NCBI GenBank assembly: GCA_017647795.1
Contig: JAGCJX010000015.1
Coordinates: 117,584-181,583 of the forward strand
Direction of reading: 5' to 3'
Length of the DNA stretch: 64,000 bases
DNA from: Bacteroidales bacterium
GTDB lineage: Bacteria > Bacteroidota > Bacteroidia > Bacteroidales > UBA932
A program made the position numbers and the translations under genes. Below the pieces are notes generated by a model that saw only the letters and a list, made by a program, of their open reading frames with translations, did no database searches and was not told where the DNA came from. Of this stretch, positions 44,418 to 52,006 are shown one piece after another (within the stretch, counting starts at the first letter, position 1; each line of letters starts with the position of its first letter).

Positions 44418-45392
44418 ATGCGCATCGCACACATTGAACTCCCTGAAAAACCTTTGTTCCTGGCCCCGATGGAAGACGTAACGGACGCCTCGTTCCGCTA
44501 CATCTGCAAACAATACGGTGCCGATATGATGTACACCGAGTTCGTTTCCTCCGACGGATTGATTCGCGATGCCCACAAGTCGCTGGAGAAACTCATCATT
44601 CACGACTACGAACGTCCCATCGGTATTCAGATCTACGGCCACATTCCGGAGGCGATGGTGGACGCTGCAATCCGCGTGGAGGCCGCCCAACCGGACCTCA
44701 TTGACATCAACTTTGGCTGTCCTGTAAACAAGATTGCCCGCCGGGGTGCGGGTTCCGGCATGATGCGCGAGCCCGACAAATTGGTTGAAATCACCCGTCG
44801 GGTCGTACAAGCCGTCAAATTGCCCGTAACCGTCAAAACCCGCTTGGGTTGGGACGAAGATTCCAAAATCATCGTAGAACTGGCGGAACGCCTGCAAGAT
44901 GTCGGCATTGCCGCCCTGACCATCCACGGCCGAACCCGCTGCCAGATGTACAAAGGGGAAGCCGACTGGACATTGATCGGCGCCGTGAAAAACAACCCCC
45001 GTATGAAAATTCCCATCATCGGAAACGGAGACATCTGCACCCCGCAACAAGCCGCTGATGCCTTCAACCGTTACGGTGTGGATGGCGTGATGATTGGACG
45101 TGCCACCTTCGGCCACCCGTCCATTTTCCGGGAAATCCGCCATTTTTTGAACACAGGCGAAGAACTTCCTCCCATGTCCGTAAACGACCTGGTCGAATTG
45201 GCGAAGGCCCATTTTCACAAATCCATTGAAGTAAAAGGGGACCGTGTCGGCCTGCTGGAAATGCGCCGCCACCTGGCAACTTACTTCAAAGGTTTGCCCA
45301 ATTTCAAAGAGACCCGATCCCGCCTCGTCACCGAGAACGATCCCGCGGAAGTCATTAGGATTCTTGACAGTATCTCCCAAATCTGGGGGTGA
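44418..45392 (+). CDS. dusB: tRNA-dihydrouridine synthase
   Basis: FMN enzyme of 324 residues reducing uridines in the tRNA D-loop. Motifs: FLAPMEDVTDASFRYICKQYGAD (about 14-36), DINFGCPVNKIARRGAGSGMM with the catalytic Cys, IHGRTRCQMYKGEADW, and GNGDICTP followed by GVMIGRATFGHP. DusB is the usual single Dus type in Bacteroidota. A weak hairpin at the stop codon (CTCCC/GGGGG, 45374-45389) followed by T-rich sequence may terminate transcription; its T-run doubles as the -33 box of the rplM promoter. Confidence 0.93.
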   Translation: MRIAHIELPEKPLFLAPMEDVTDASFRYICKQYGADMMYTEFVSSDGLIRDAHKSLEKLIIHDYERPIGIQIYGHIPEAMVDAAIRVEAAQPDLIDINFGCPVNKIARRGAGSGMMREPDKLVEITRRVVQAVKLPVTVKTRLGWDEDSKIIVELAERLQDVGIAALTIHGRTRCQMYKGEADWTLIGAVKNNPRMKIPIIGNGDICTPQQAADAFNRYGVDGVMIGRATFGHPSIFREIRHFLNTGEELPPMSVNDLVELAKAHFHKSIEVKGDRVGLLEMRRHLATYFKGLPNFKETRSRLVTENDPAEVIRILDSISQIWG

Positions 45393-45395
45393 TTT

Positions 45396-45426
45396 TTTGT
45401 AACTTAAAGTATTTTGTCTATCTTTG
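45396..45426 (+). promoter_or_regulatory. Promoter of rplM-rpsI
   Basis: TTTG at 45396-45399, exactly 19 bases, then TATCTTTG at 45419-45426: a perfect Bacteroidota promoter. The leader of about 57 bases holds a small hairpin (CCCT/AGGG) right after the start, at about 45431-45446. Confidence 0.85.
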
Positions 45427-45486
45427 CACCCCCTTAATTAGAGGGACGCAACAAAAAATTTTAGTATTAACTTAAAAATCAAGACA

Positions 45487-45930
45487 GTGGACACTTTAAG
45501 CTACAAAACAGTGTCGGCGAATTCAGCTACAGTAACCAAGGAGTGGGTCGTTATCGACGCTACTAACATGGTGCTCGGTCGTTTGGCTGCTCGCGTTGCA
45601 ATCATGTTGCGCGGCAAACACAGACCGGACTACACTCCCCACGTTGACTGCGGAGATAATGTGATCATTATCAACGCCGAAAAAGTTCGCTTGACCGGAA
45701 AGAAATTGACGGACAAAGTTTACGTCCGCCACACCGGCTATCCTGGAGGACAACGTTTCGCAACCCCGAAAGAACTCCTCTCAAGAAAACCGACCGCAGT
45801 TGTAATGGAAGCCGTTCGTGGTATGCTTCCTAAAAATCGTCTCGGAGCACAATTGTTCCGCAACTTGCACGTTTACGCAGGTTCAGAACATCCCCACGAG
45901 GCACAACAACCCAAAATCATTAACTTATAA
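45487..45930 (+). CDS. rplM: 50S ribosomal protein L13
   Basis: L13 of 147 residues. It starts with GTG: the N-terminus [37 protein letters not shown] (positions 2-38) matches Bacteroidota L13 from its first residue, so GTG is accepted. [22 protein letters not shown] (about 54-75) and [11 protein letters not shown] are conserved. rpsI follows after 19 bases, the usual pair. Confidence 0.96.
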   Translation: MDTLSYKTVSANSATVTKEWVVIDATNMVLGRLAARVAIMLRGKHRPDYTPHVDCGDNVIIINAEKVRLTGKKLTDKVYVRHTGYPGGQRFATPKELLSRKPTAVVMEAVRGMLPKNRLGAQLFRNLHVYAGSEHPHEAQQPKIINL

Positions 45931-45949
45931 TTAGAAAATTAAACAGAGC

Positions 45950-46342
45950 ATGGAATTAATTAACGCCCTTGGAAGACGTAAATCAGCTGTTGCTCGCGTT
46001 TATGTGAACAAAGCCGGAAAGGGTAACATTACCATCAACGGTCGTACTTTGGAAGATTACTTCAAAGAAGATTCTCTCCGTTACATCGTAATGCAACCCC
46101 TCAACGTGACTGAAACTGCAGGCCAATTCGACATCAAAGCGAACTTGGACGGTGGTGGAATCAAAGGACAGGCTGAAGCACTTCGTTTGGCGATCTCTCG
46201 CGCTTTGTGCGAAATCGACAAAGAAGCTTACCGCTCAACCCTGAAGACCAACGGTTTCTTGACCCGCGATGCTCGTGAGGTTGAACGTAAGAAACCCGGT
46301 CGTCCCGGCGCTCGCAGACGCTTCCAATTCAGCAAACGTTAA
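45950..46342 (+). CDS. rpsI: 30S ribosomal protein S9
   Basis: S9 of 130 residues: NALGRRKSAVARVYV near the start, GGGIKGQAEALRLAISRAL in the middle and KKPGRPGARRRFQFSKR at the end, where the C-terminal basic tail touches P-site tRNA. A 173-base spacer with structured RNA separates it from rpsB. Confidence 0.97.
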   Translation: MELINALGRRKSAVARVYVNKAGKGNITINGRTLEDYFKEDSLRYIVMQPLNVTETAGQFDIKANLDGGGIKGQAEALRLAISRALCEIDKEAYRSTLKTNGFLTRDAREVERKKPGRPGARRRFQFSKR

Positions 46343-46373
46343 TATTATTTTAACACTGATTTACAAATTAGCA

Positions 46374-46466
46374 CAGTCAGGATACAAAACCTCGGGACCC
46401 TACTGGCTACCCAGAAGTTTGTCCTGCTGCGGAAAATTCCGGGAACCGTGACGCTATTCCGGAATT
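46374..46466 (+). promoter_or_regulatory. Structured rpsB leader / intercistronic RNA
   Basis: Three pairings are visible. CAG-T-CAGGA (46374-46382) pairs with TCCTGCTG (46422-46429) with one bulged T. Inside it CTGG (46403-46406) pairs with CCAG (46411-46414). Downstream AATTCCGG (46435-46442) pairs with CCGGAATT (46459-46466). No TAnnTTTG promoter is visible in the spacer, and no T-run follows, so this is neither an obvious promoter nor a terminator. A role in S2-mediated control of rpsB-tsf is a reasonable guess. Confidence 0.5.
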
Positions 46467-46515
46467 GAAAAAAAGAGAACTCAACGAGAGTACAAAACAT
46501 TAAAAAGACAAAACA

Positions 46516-47352
46516 ATGCCTAGAACAAATTTCCAAGACTTACTCGATGCAGGTGTACACTTTGGACACATGAAGCGTAAATGGAATCCGAAAATGGCTC
46601 CCTATATCTTCATGGAGAAAAACGGTATTCACATTATCGACCTGCATAAGACAGTTGTTAAAGTTGAAGAGGCTGCAAATACTTTGAAACAATTGGCTTT
46701 GGCTGGCCGCAAAGTCCTCTTCGTAGCAACGAAAAAACAGGCTAAAGACATCGTTGCTGAACGTGCAGCTGCTGTAAATATGCCTTACGTGACTGAAAGA
46801 TGGCCCGGTGGTATGTTGACCAACTTCCCGACCATCCGCAAAGCCGTAAAGAAAATGAATACGATCGACAAAATGATCGAAGACGGTACCTTCGAAACCC
46901 TCGCTAAACGCGAACGTTTGCAAGTTACCCGTCAAAGAGCCAAACTTCAAAAGAACCTCGGTTCTATCGCTGACCTCAACCGCCTTCCTGCTGCGTTGTT
47001 CGTAGTAGACGTTCAAAAAGAAATGAACGCGGTGAAAGAAGCAAACCGTTTGAATATTCCGGTTATCGCGATGGTTGATACTTGTTGCGATCCCACCCCG
47101 ATTGATTACGTGATTCCGGCTAACGACGACGCTGCAAAATCCATTTCATTGATCATGGATGTGTTGTGCGAAGCTATCCGCGAAGGTTCTGAAGAACGTA
47201 GACTCGAAAAAGAAAAAGAAGCCAAAGTGGCTGCTGAACAAGCTGAACAAGCTCCTGCAGGCAAAAAATTGCGCCCCCGCAAAGGTGCTGCCAAAGAAGC
47301 TCCCGCAGCTGAAGAAGCTCCCGCTGTAGCAGAAGAAGTTAAAGAAGCTTAA
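46516..47352 (+). CDS. rpsB: 30S ribosomal protein S2
   Basis: S2 of 278 residues: LLDAGVHFGHMKRKWNPKMAPYIF (about 8-31), the VTERWPGGMLTNFPTIRKAVKKM motif, and PVIAMVDTCCDPTPIDYVIPANDDA near residue 180-205. The C-terminal 50 residues are an Ala/Glu/Lys tail (EEAPAVAEEVKEA). tsf follows after 19 bases, the standard pair. Leu codons are almost all TTG. Confidence 0.97.
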   Translation: MPRTNFQDLLDAGVHFGHMKRKWNPKMAPYIFMEKNGIHIIDLHKTVVKVEEAANTLKQLALAGRKVLFVATKKQAKDIVAERAAAVNMPYVTERWPGGMLTNFPTIRKAVKKMNTIDKMIEDGTFETLAKRERLQVTRQRAKLQKNLGSIADLNRLPAALFVVDVQKEMNAVKEANRLNIPVIAMVDTCCDPTPIDYVIPANDDAAKSISLIMDVLCEAIREGSEERRLEKEKEAKVAAEQAEQAPAGKKLRPRKGAAKEAPAAEEAPAVAEEVKEA

Positions 47353-47371
47353 TTTTAGGAGGATTACTACT

Positions 47372-48190
47372 ATGGAAATTAAAGCAGCAGACGTTGCGAA
47401 ACTCCGCAAAATGACCGGTGCCGGTATGATGGACTGCAAAAAAGCGTTGGTGGAAGCTGACGGCGATTTTGAAAGAGCACAAGAAATCATCCGCGAAAAA
47501 GGTAAATTGGTTGCCGCTAAACGCGCTGACCGTGAAACTACCGAAGGTGCAGTAATCGCTAAAGTAAACGGTGGTCAAGCTATCTTGACTTGCTTGGGTT
47601 GCGAAACTGACTTCGTAGCTAAAAACGAAGAATTCCAAGCGTTGGCTAACGCTATCGCTGATGCAGCATTGGCAAACATGCCTGCTGACATGGAAGCTTT
47701 GATGGCTGTATCTGTAAACGGTATGACCATTGAAGACGCAATTACCCAACAAACTGGTAAGAGCGGTGAAAAACACGCAATTCCCTTCTATGCAAAATTG
47801 GAAGCTCCCTACGTGGCTGAATACATCCACACCAATGGCAAAGTAGCAACCATCGTTGGTTTCAGCAAAGCTATTGACGCTCAAGTAGGTCGCGAAATCG
47901 CTATGCAAGTTACCGCTATGAACCCGGTATCTGTAAGCAAAAACGATTGCCCGCAAGAAGTGATTGACAAAGAAATGGAAATTTACCGCGAACAAATCCG
48001 TTTGGAAGGCAAACCTGAAAACATGGTTGAAAAAATCGCCTTGGGTAAATTGAACAAATTCTTCAAAGAACAAACCCTCGAAGATCAAACCTTCGTTAAA
48101 GATGGCAAGATCTCTGTGGCTGAGTACTTGAAAACTGTTGACGCTGAAGTGAAAATCACTGGCTTCTTCCGTTTCTCTTTGAACGACTAA
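47372..48190 (+). CDS. tsf: Elongation factor Ts
   Basis: EF-Ts of 272 residues, the nucleotide exchange factor for EF-Tu. N-terminal UBA-like domain VAKLRKMTGAGMMDCKKALVEADGDFERA (about 8-36) is diagnostic, then CETDFVAKNEEFQ and the core, with a short central domain as usual in Bacteroidota. A strong Shine-Dalgarno AGGAGG stands 9 bases before the ATG. An intrinsic terminator follows the stop codon. Confidence 0.97.
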   Translation: MEIKAADVAKLRKMTGAGMMDCKKALVEADGDFERAQEIIREKGKLVAAKRADRETTEGAVIAKVNGGQAILTCLGCETDFVAKNEEFQALANAIADAALANMPADMEALMAVSVNGMTIEDAITQQTGKSGEKHAIPFYAKLEAPYVAEYIHTNGKVATIVGFSKAIDAQVGREIAMQVTAMNPVSVSKNDCPQEVIDKEMEIYREQIRLEGKPENMVEKIALGKLNKFFKEQTLEDQTFVKDGKISVAEYLKTVDAEVKITGFFRFSLND

Positions 48191-48210
48191 TTCCATTCAA
48201 ATCCCATAGC

Positions 48211-48247
48211 AAGAGGTTGACCCACCCGGTCAACCTCTTCTTTTTTT
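48211..48247 (+). terminator. Terminator of rpsB-tsf
   Basis: AAGAGGTTGACC (48211-48222) pairs perfectly with GGTCAACCTCTT (48228-48239) around 5 bases, followed by CTTTTTTT. Confidence 0.9.
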
Positions 48248-48260
48248 ATCCCCTGACGGC

Positions 48261-48289
48261 AAAAAAAAGAGACAGCCGTTGGGCTGCCT
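48261..48289 (-). terminator. Terminator of kbl
   Basis: Read on the minus strand, GAGGCAGCC, a 4-base loop and GGCTGTCTC form a stem with one G-U pair, followed by eight T (48268-48261). It faces the tsf terminator 21 bases away. Confidence 0.85.
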
Positions 48290-48316
48290 CCAATATGTTT
48301 GTGCTGGTAGCACGGA

Positions 48317-49507
48317 CTATTTGATAACGCCGAGTTCTTTACCGATCTTGGTAAAGGCAGCGATACATTTGTCGAGGTGTTCGCGTTCGTGACCTGCAGA
48401 GATTTGTACACGGATACGTGCTTGATCCTTGGGAACAACCGGATAGTAGAAACCTACAACGTAGATACCTTCTTCCAACATGCGTTGTGCCATCACTTGG
48501 GACAATTTAGCATCGTACAACATCACAGCGCAGATAGCCGATTGAGTCGGTTTGATATCGAAACCAGCTTCTTTCATCTTTTCAACGAAGTAAGCGGTAT
48601 TTTCGTGCAATTTGTCTTGCAACTCGTTGGTGCGAGCCATCATATCGAACATGCGGATACCGGCAGCAGCCACCATCGGAGGGATGGAGTTTGAGAACAA
48701 ATACGGACGTGAACGTTGGCGCAACATTGCGATGATTTCTTTCTTACCTGTGGTGAAACCACCGATAGCACCACCGAAGGCCTTACCGAGGGTACCGGTG
48801 ATGATTTCAATTTTGCCACGAAGGTCGAATTCTTCGGTAGTACCACGACCGGTACGACCTACCACACCTGCAGAGTGTGATTCGTCCACCATAACCATGG
48901 CATCGTATTTTTCTGCCAAAGCGTAGATTTGGTCGAGGGGAGCAACGTTACCGTCCATAGAGAACACACCGTCGGTAACGATGATGCGGTGACGTTGGGC
49001 TTGAGCCAGTTTCAAGCAGTTTTCCAGCTCTTCCATGTTGGCGTTGGCATAACGGTATCTTTTTGCTTTGCAAAGACGTACACCGTCGATGATGGAAGCG
49101 TGGTTCAAAGCATCAGAAATGATGGCATCTTCTTCGCCGAAGAGGGGTTCAAACACACCACCGTTGGCATCGAAGCAAGCTGCATACAAGATGGTGTCTT
49201 CGGTTCCGAAGAACTCAGCAATCTTGGCTTCCAATTGTTTGTGGAGATCTTGGGTACCGCAGATGAAACGTACGCTGGACATACCGTATCCGTGGGTATC
49301 CAAAGCTTCCTTCGCAGCGTCGATCAACTCTTTGTTGTCGGACAAGCCGAGGTAGTTGTTTGCACAGAAGTTCAATACGTCTGCACCAGTATTTACTTTG
49401 ATCGCAGCACGTTGGGGAGAAGTGATGATCCGTTCGTTTTTATACAGACCTGCATTTTCGATCTCTTGGAGTTCGTTTTGCAAAAAAGCTTGAAAATTGT
49501 TGTACAT
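48317..49507 (-). CDS. kbl: Glycine C-acetyltransferase (2-amino-3-ketobutyrate CoA ligase)
   Basis: PLP enzyme of 396 residues of the alpha-oxoamine synthase family. NFCANNYLGLSDN, YGMSSVRFICGTQDLHKQLE, VDESHSAGVVGRTGRGT and the PLP lysine in TGTLGKAFGGAIGGF mark it as KBL. It cleaves 2-amino-3-ketobutyrate, from threonine dehydrogenase, to glycine and acetyl-CoA. No threonine dehydrogenase gene is adjacent. TATCTTTG (minus, 49534-49527) about 20 bases upstream is its -7 box. Confidence 0.93.
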   Translation of the reverse strand: MYNNFQAFLQNELQEIENAGLYKNERIITSPQRAAIKVNTGADVLNFCANNYLGLSDNKELIDAAKEALDTHGYGMSSVRFICGTQDLHKQLEAKIAEFFGTEDTILYAACFDANGGVFEPLFGEEDAIISDALNHASIIDGVRLCKAKRYRYANANMEELENCLKLAQAQRHRIIVTDGVFSMDGNVAPLDQIYALAEKYDAMVMVDESHSAGVVGRTGRGTTEEFDLRGKIEIITGTLGKAFGGAIGGFTTGKKEIIAMLRQRSRPYLFSNSIPPMVAAAGIRMFDMMARTNELQDKLHENTAYFVEKMKEAGFDIKPTQSAICAVMLYDAKLSQVMAQRMLEEGIYVVGFYYPVVPKDQARIRVQISAGHEREHLDKCIAAFTKIGKELGVIK

Positions 49508-49669
49508 AGTCGTTAAAATATTTGTACAAAGATATGGATTTCTATTTGTTTTCGTAAAATTTCTTTATTGTGATTACATTTGCAAGTTAATGCCAACCCC
49601 GAGGGTTGTTGGCATAATAATTGAGTGTAAAATAGGCCCTAAAATCAGCTTAAATTAATGACATACTAT

Positions 49670-50962
49670 ATGAAAAAATTAATCGTTCTTAGCCTTTTGG
49701 CCTTGTTGGGAGTGGGAGCAACCACCCAAGCTCAAGAAGGAGCCTCAACGATTCATCTGTCGTTGACGGAAGCACAAAACCACGCCTTGGAACACAACCG
49801 TTCCTTGCAGAATGCAGCTTTGGACATTCGCATCGCGGAAGCGGAGCGCTGGAAAACCATCGCCTCCTTCCTTCCCCAAGTGAATGCCAGCCTGGACTAC
49901 CAAAACTTCTTCGGTTACAAAATGGACCTGGGAGGTTTCTCGATTGCAATGCCCGCCTACGGTTCGTTGGGTCTGACCACCTCAATGGCTTTGAGCGCAT
50001 CCCAAATCATCGGCCTCCAACTGACCGAGATTTCTACCCGCATGTCGGAAATCAACCAACAAATTACCGAACAAGACATCACCAGCCAAGTGAAGGTCCT
50101 CTACTTCTCTACCCTGGTGACCGAAGAGACCATCAAACTGCTCTCTGAAAACTTGAACAACCTGCGACAACTCCACAGTTACTCACAAAAAGCCGTAGAA
50201 GTAGGAGCTGCAGAACAAGTGGACGCAGACCAGTTGCTCGTACAAGTAGCAACCATGGAAAGCGGACTGAACGCAGCTAAAAGAAGTTTGGAAATGGTTT
50301 ACAACGCAATGCGCCTGCAACTCTGTTTGCCGGTGGATACCGAAATCGTGCTGACCCAAGGCTTGAACGACCTGCTCAATGCAGAAGAATCAACCCGTCT
50401 GTTGGCTGCGGACTTCCTCCCGGAAAAGAACTTCACCCTGCAATTGCTCGAAGAGAGCACCGAGATGAGCAAAAAACAAGTACGCATGGCACAATGGGCC
50501 TATGCTCCGACCATCAGTGTGTTCCACCAATACAGCACCCGCAAGTACTTCAGCGATGAAAAAACCATGAACATGACTCCTCCCAACTTGTTGGGTATCT
50601 CCTTGTCTGTTCCGATTTTCTCAAGCGGTTCCCGCTACAGCGCCGTACAATCTGCCAAACGCAGTTACGAAAAACAACTCAACACCTTGGCGGATACCCA
50701 AGATGCCATGGAAATCCAACACCGCCAACTTTGCTACAACCTGGTTTCGGCCCAAGAAGATTTCCAAAACCAAGCAAACAACGTAGAAGTGACCCAACGC
50801 GTCTTCGACAACATGGCGAAGAAATACGAACACGGCCACGCATCCAGCATGGACTTGACCACGTCAAGCACCAACCTTATTTCAGCCCAAAGCAGCTACG
50901 TACAAAGCTTGCTCGAATATGTAAAAGCAACCATTGAGTTGGAAAAATTGTTGAATTTATAA
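49670..50962 (+). CDS. TolC-family outer membrane efflux protein
   Basis: Protein of 430 residues with a signal peptide (MKKLIVLSLLALLGVGATTQAQ) and the TolC repeat layout: IHLSLTEAQNHALEHNRSLQNAALDIRIAEAERWKTIASFLPQV (about 25-70), and in the second repeat TLQLLEESTEMSKKQVRMAQWAYAPTISV. It ends with an alpha-helical segment. The ATG at 49670 gives a standard signal peptide; one four codons earlier is possible. TACATTTG at 49575-49582 is a possible -7 box with a leader of about 85 bases. It is the first gene of a four-gene operon with the MFP, RND pump and PII-like gene. Confidence 0.92.
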   Translation: MKKLIVLSLLALLGVGATTQAQEGASTIHLSLTEAQNHALEHNRSLQNAALDIRIAEAERWKTIASFLPQVNASLDYQNFFGYKMDLGGFSIAMPAYGSLGLTTSMALSASQIIGLQLTEISTRMSEINQQITEQDITSQVKVLYFSTLVTEETIKLLSENLNNLRQLHSYSQKAVEVGAAEQVDADQLLVQVATMESGLNAAKRSLEMVYNAMRLQLCLPVDTEIVLTQGLNDLLNAEESTRLLAADFLPEKNFTLQLLEESTEMSKKQVRMAQWAYAPTISVFHQYSTRKYFSDEKTMNMTPPNLLGISLSVPIFSSGSRYSAVQSAKRSYEKQLNTLADTQDAMEIQHRQLCYNLVSAQEDFQNQANNVEVTQRVFDNMAKKYEHGHASSMDLTTSSTNLISAQSSYVQSLLEYVKATIELEKLLNL

Positions 50963-50974
50963 AGCGATAACATA

Positions 50975-52006
50975 ATGAATAAGATTGTAATGCTCGGTCT
51001 CGCCACCGCCGTGGTTCTGACCTCCGGTTGCAAAGGCCAACCGCAACAAACCGAAACCGTTGCAGCGACCACTGAACGGGTGGAACGCGTAGAAGCAACC
51101 GTGTTGAAAGAAACTGAAATTGCCCGTCAATTGGAATTGTCCACCACTTTGAATGCCTATGAAACCTTGAATGTGGCACCGTCCCTCACCGGACTGATCG
51201 AACACATCTATGTGGAAGAAGGTGCAAAAGTAAAGAAAGGGGATATGTTGGTGCGCATGGACCAAAACCAATACACCACTACCCAATTGGCCTTTGCCAA
51301 CTTGGAAACCGAAATGCAACGCAGCAAAGCATTGTACGAAAGCGGTGCGCTCTCACAACAAACCTACGACCAAGTATGCTTGAACTACGAGCAAACCAAG
51401 AAATCACTGAACTTCTTGGAAACCAACACCTTCGTAAAAGCTCCCTTTGCAGGTGTGATTGCTTCCAAAAACTACGAAGACGGTGAGTTGTACGGTGGCC
51501 AACCGATCTTGACCTTGATCGACATCGCAAAACTCAAAGCCATCCTCAGCGTTCCGGAAACCTACTTCCCGATGATCAAAGAAGGCATGACCTTGACCTT
51601 GACTTCGGACATCTATCCGAACAAGACTTTTGATGCCAAAGTCGAAACCGTCTTCCCGACTGTAGATGCCAACACCCACACCTTCCAAGTTCGTATTGTA
51701 TTGAACAACAGCGACAACCTCTTGCGTCCGGGTATGTTTGTGCGTACCTCAATGGCCATCGGAAAATCCACCGCATTGGTGGTTCCTTACCAAGGTGTCC
51801 TGAAACTGTTGGGCTCTAACGAACGCTATATCTACATCGAAAGAAACGGCGTTGCCAAACGCATCTTTGTCGAGTTGGGCGAACGCTACGATGACCGTAT
51901 CGAGATCATCAGCGAAGAACTCGTACCGGGCGACCGTATGATTACTACCGGCCAAGCCCGTTTGGTAGATGGTGTTAAATTGAACATTGTAAACGTAGTT
52001 GAATAA
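50975..52006 (+). CDS. RND efflux periplasmic adaptor (MFP)
   Basis: Membrane fusion lipoprotein of 343 residues (LTSGC, Cys19). Barrel-sandwich halves: NVAPSLTGLIEHIYVEEGAKVKKGDMLVRMD (about 66-96) and FVKAPFAGVIASKNYEDGELYG, separated by a short coiled-coil hairpin, then a beta-barrel domain with LRPGMFVRTSMAIG. It bridges the TolC-like channel and the RND pump. Its stop codon shares one base with the ATG of the pump (TAATG), so translation is coupled. Confidence 0.93.
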   Translation: MNKIVMLGLATAVVLTSGCKGQPQQTETVAATTERVERVEATVLKETEIARQLELSTTLNAYETLNVAPSLTGLIEHIYVEEGAKVKKGDMLVRMDQNQYTTTQLAFANLETEMQRSKALYESGALSQQTYDQVCLNYEQTKKSLNFLETNTFVKAPFAGVIASKNYEDGELYGGQPILTLIDIAKLKAILSVPETYFPMIKEGMTLTLTSDIYPNKTFDAKVETVFPTVDANTHTFQVRIVLNNSDNLLRPGMFVRTSMAIGKSTALVVPYQGVLKLLGSNERYIYIERNGVAKRIFVELGERYDDRIEIISEELVPGDRMITTGQARLVDGVKLNIVNVVE

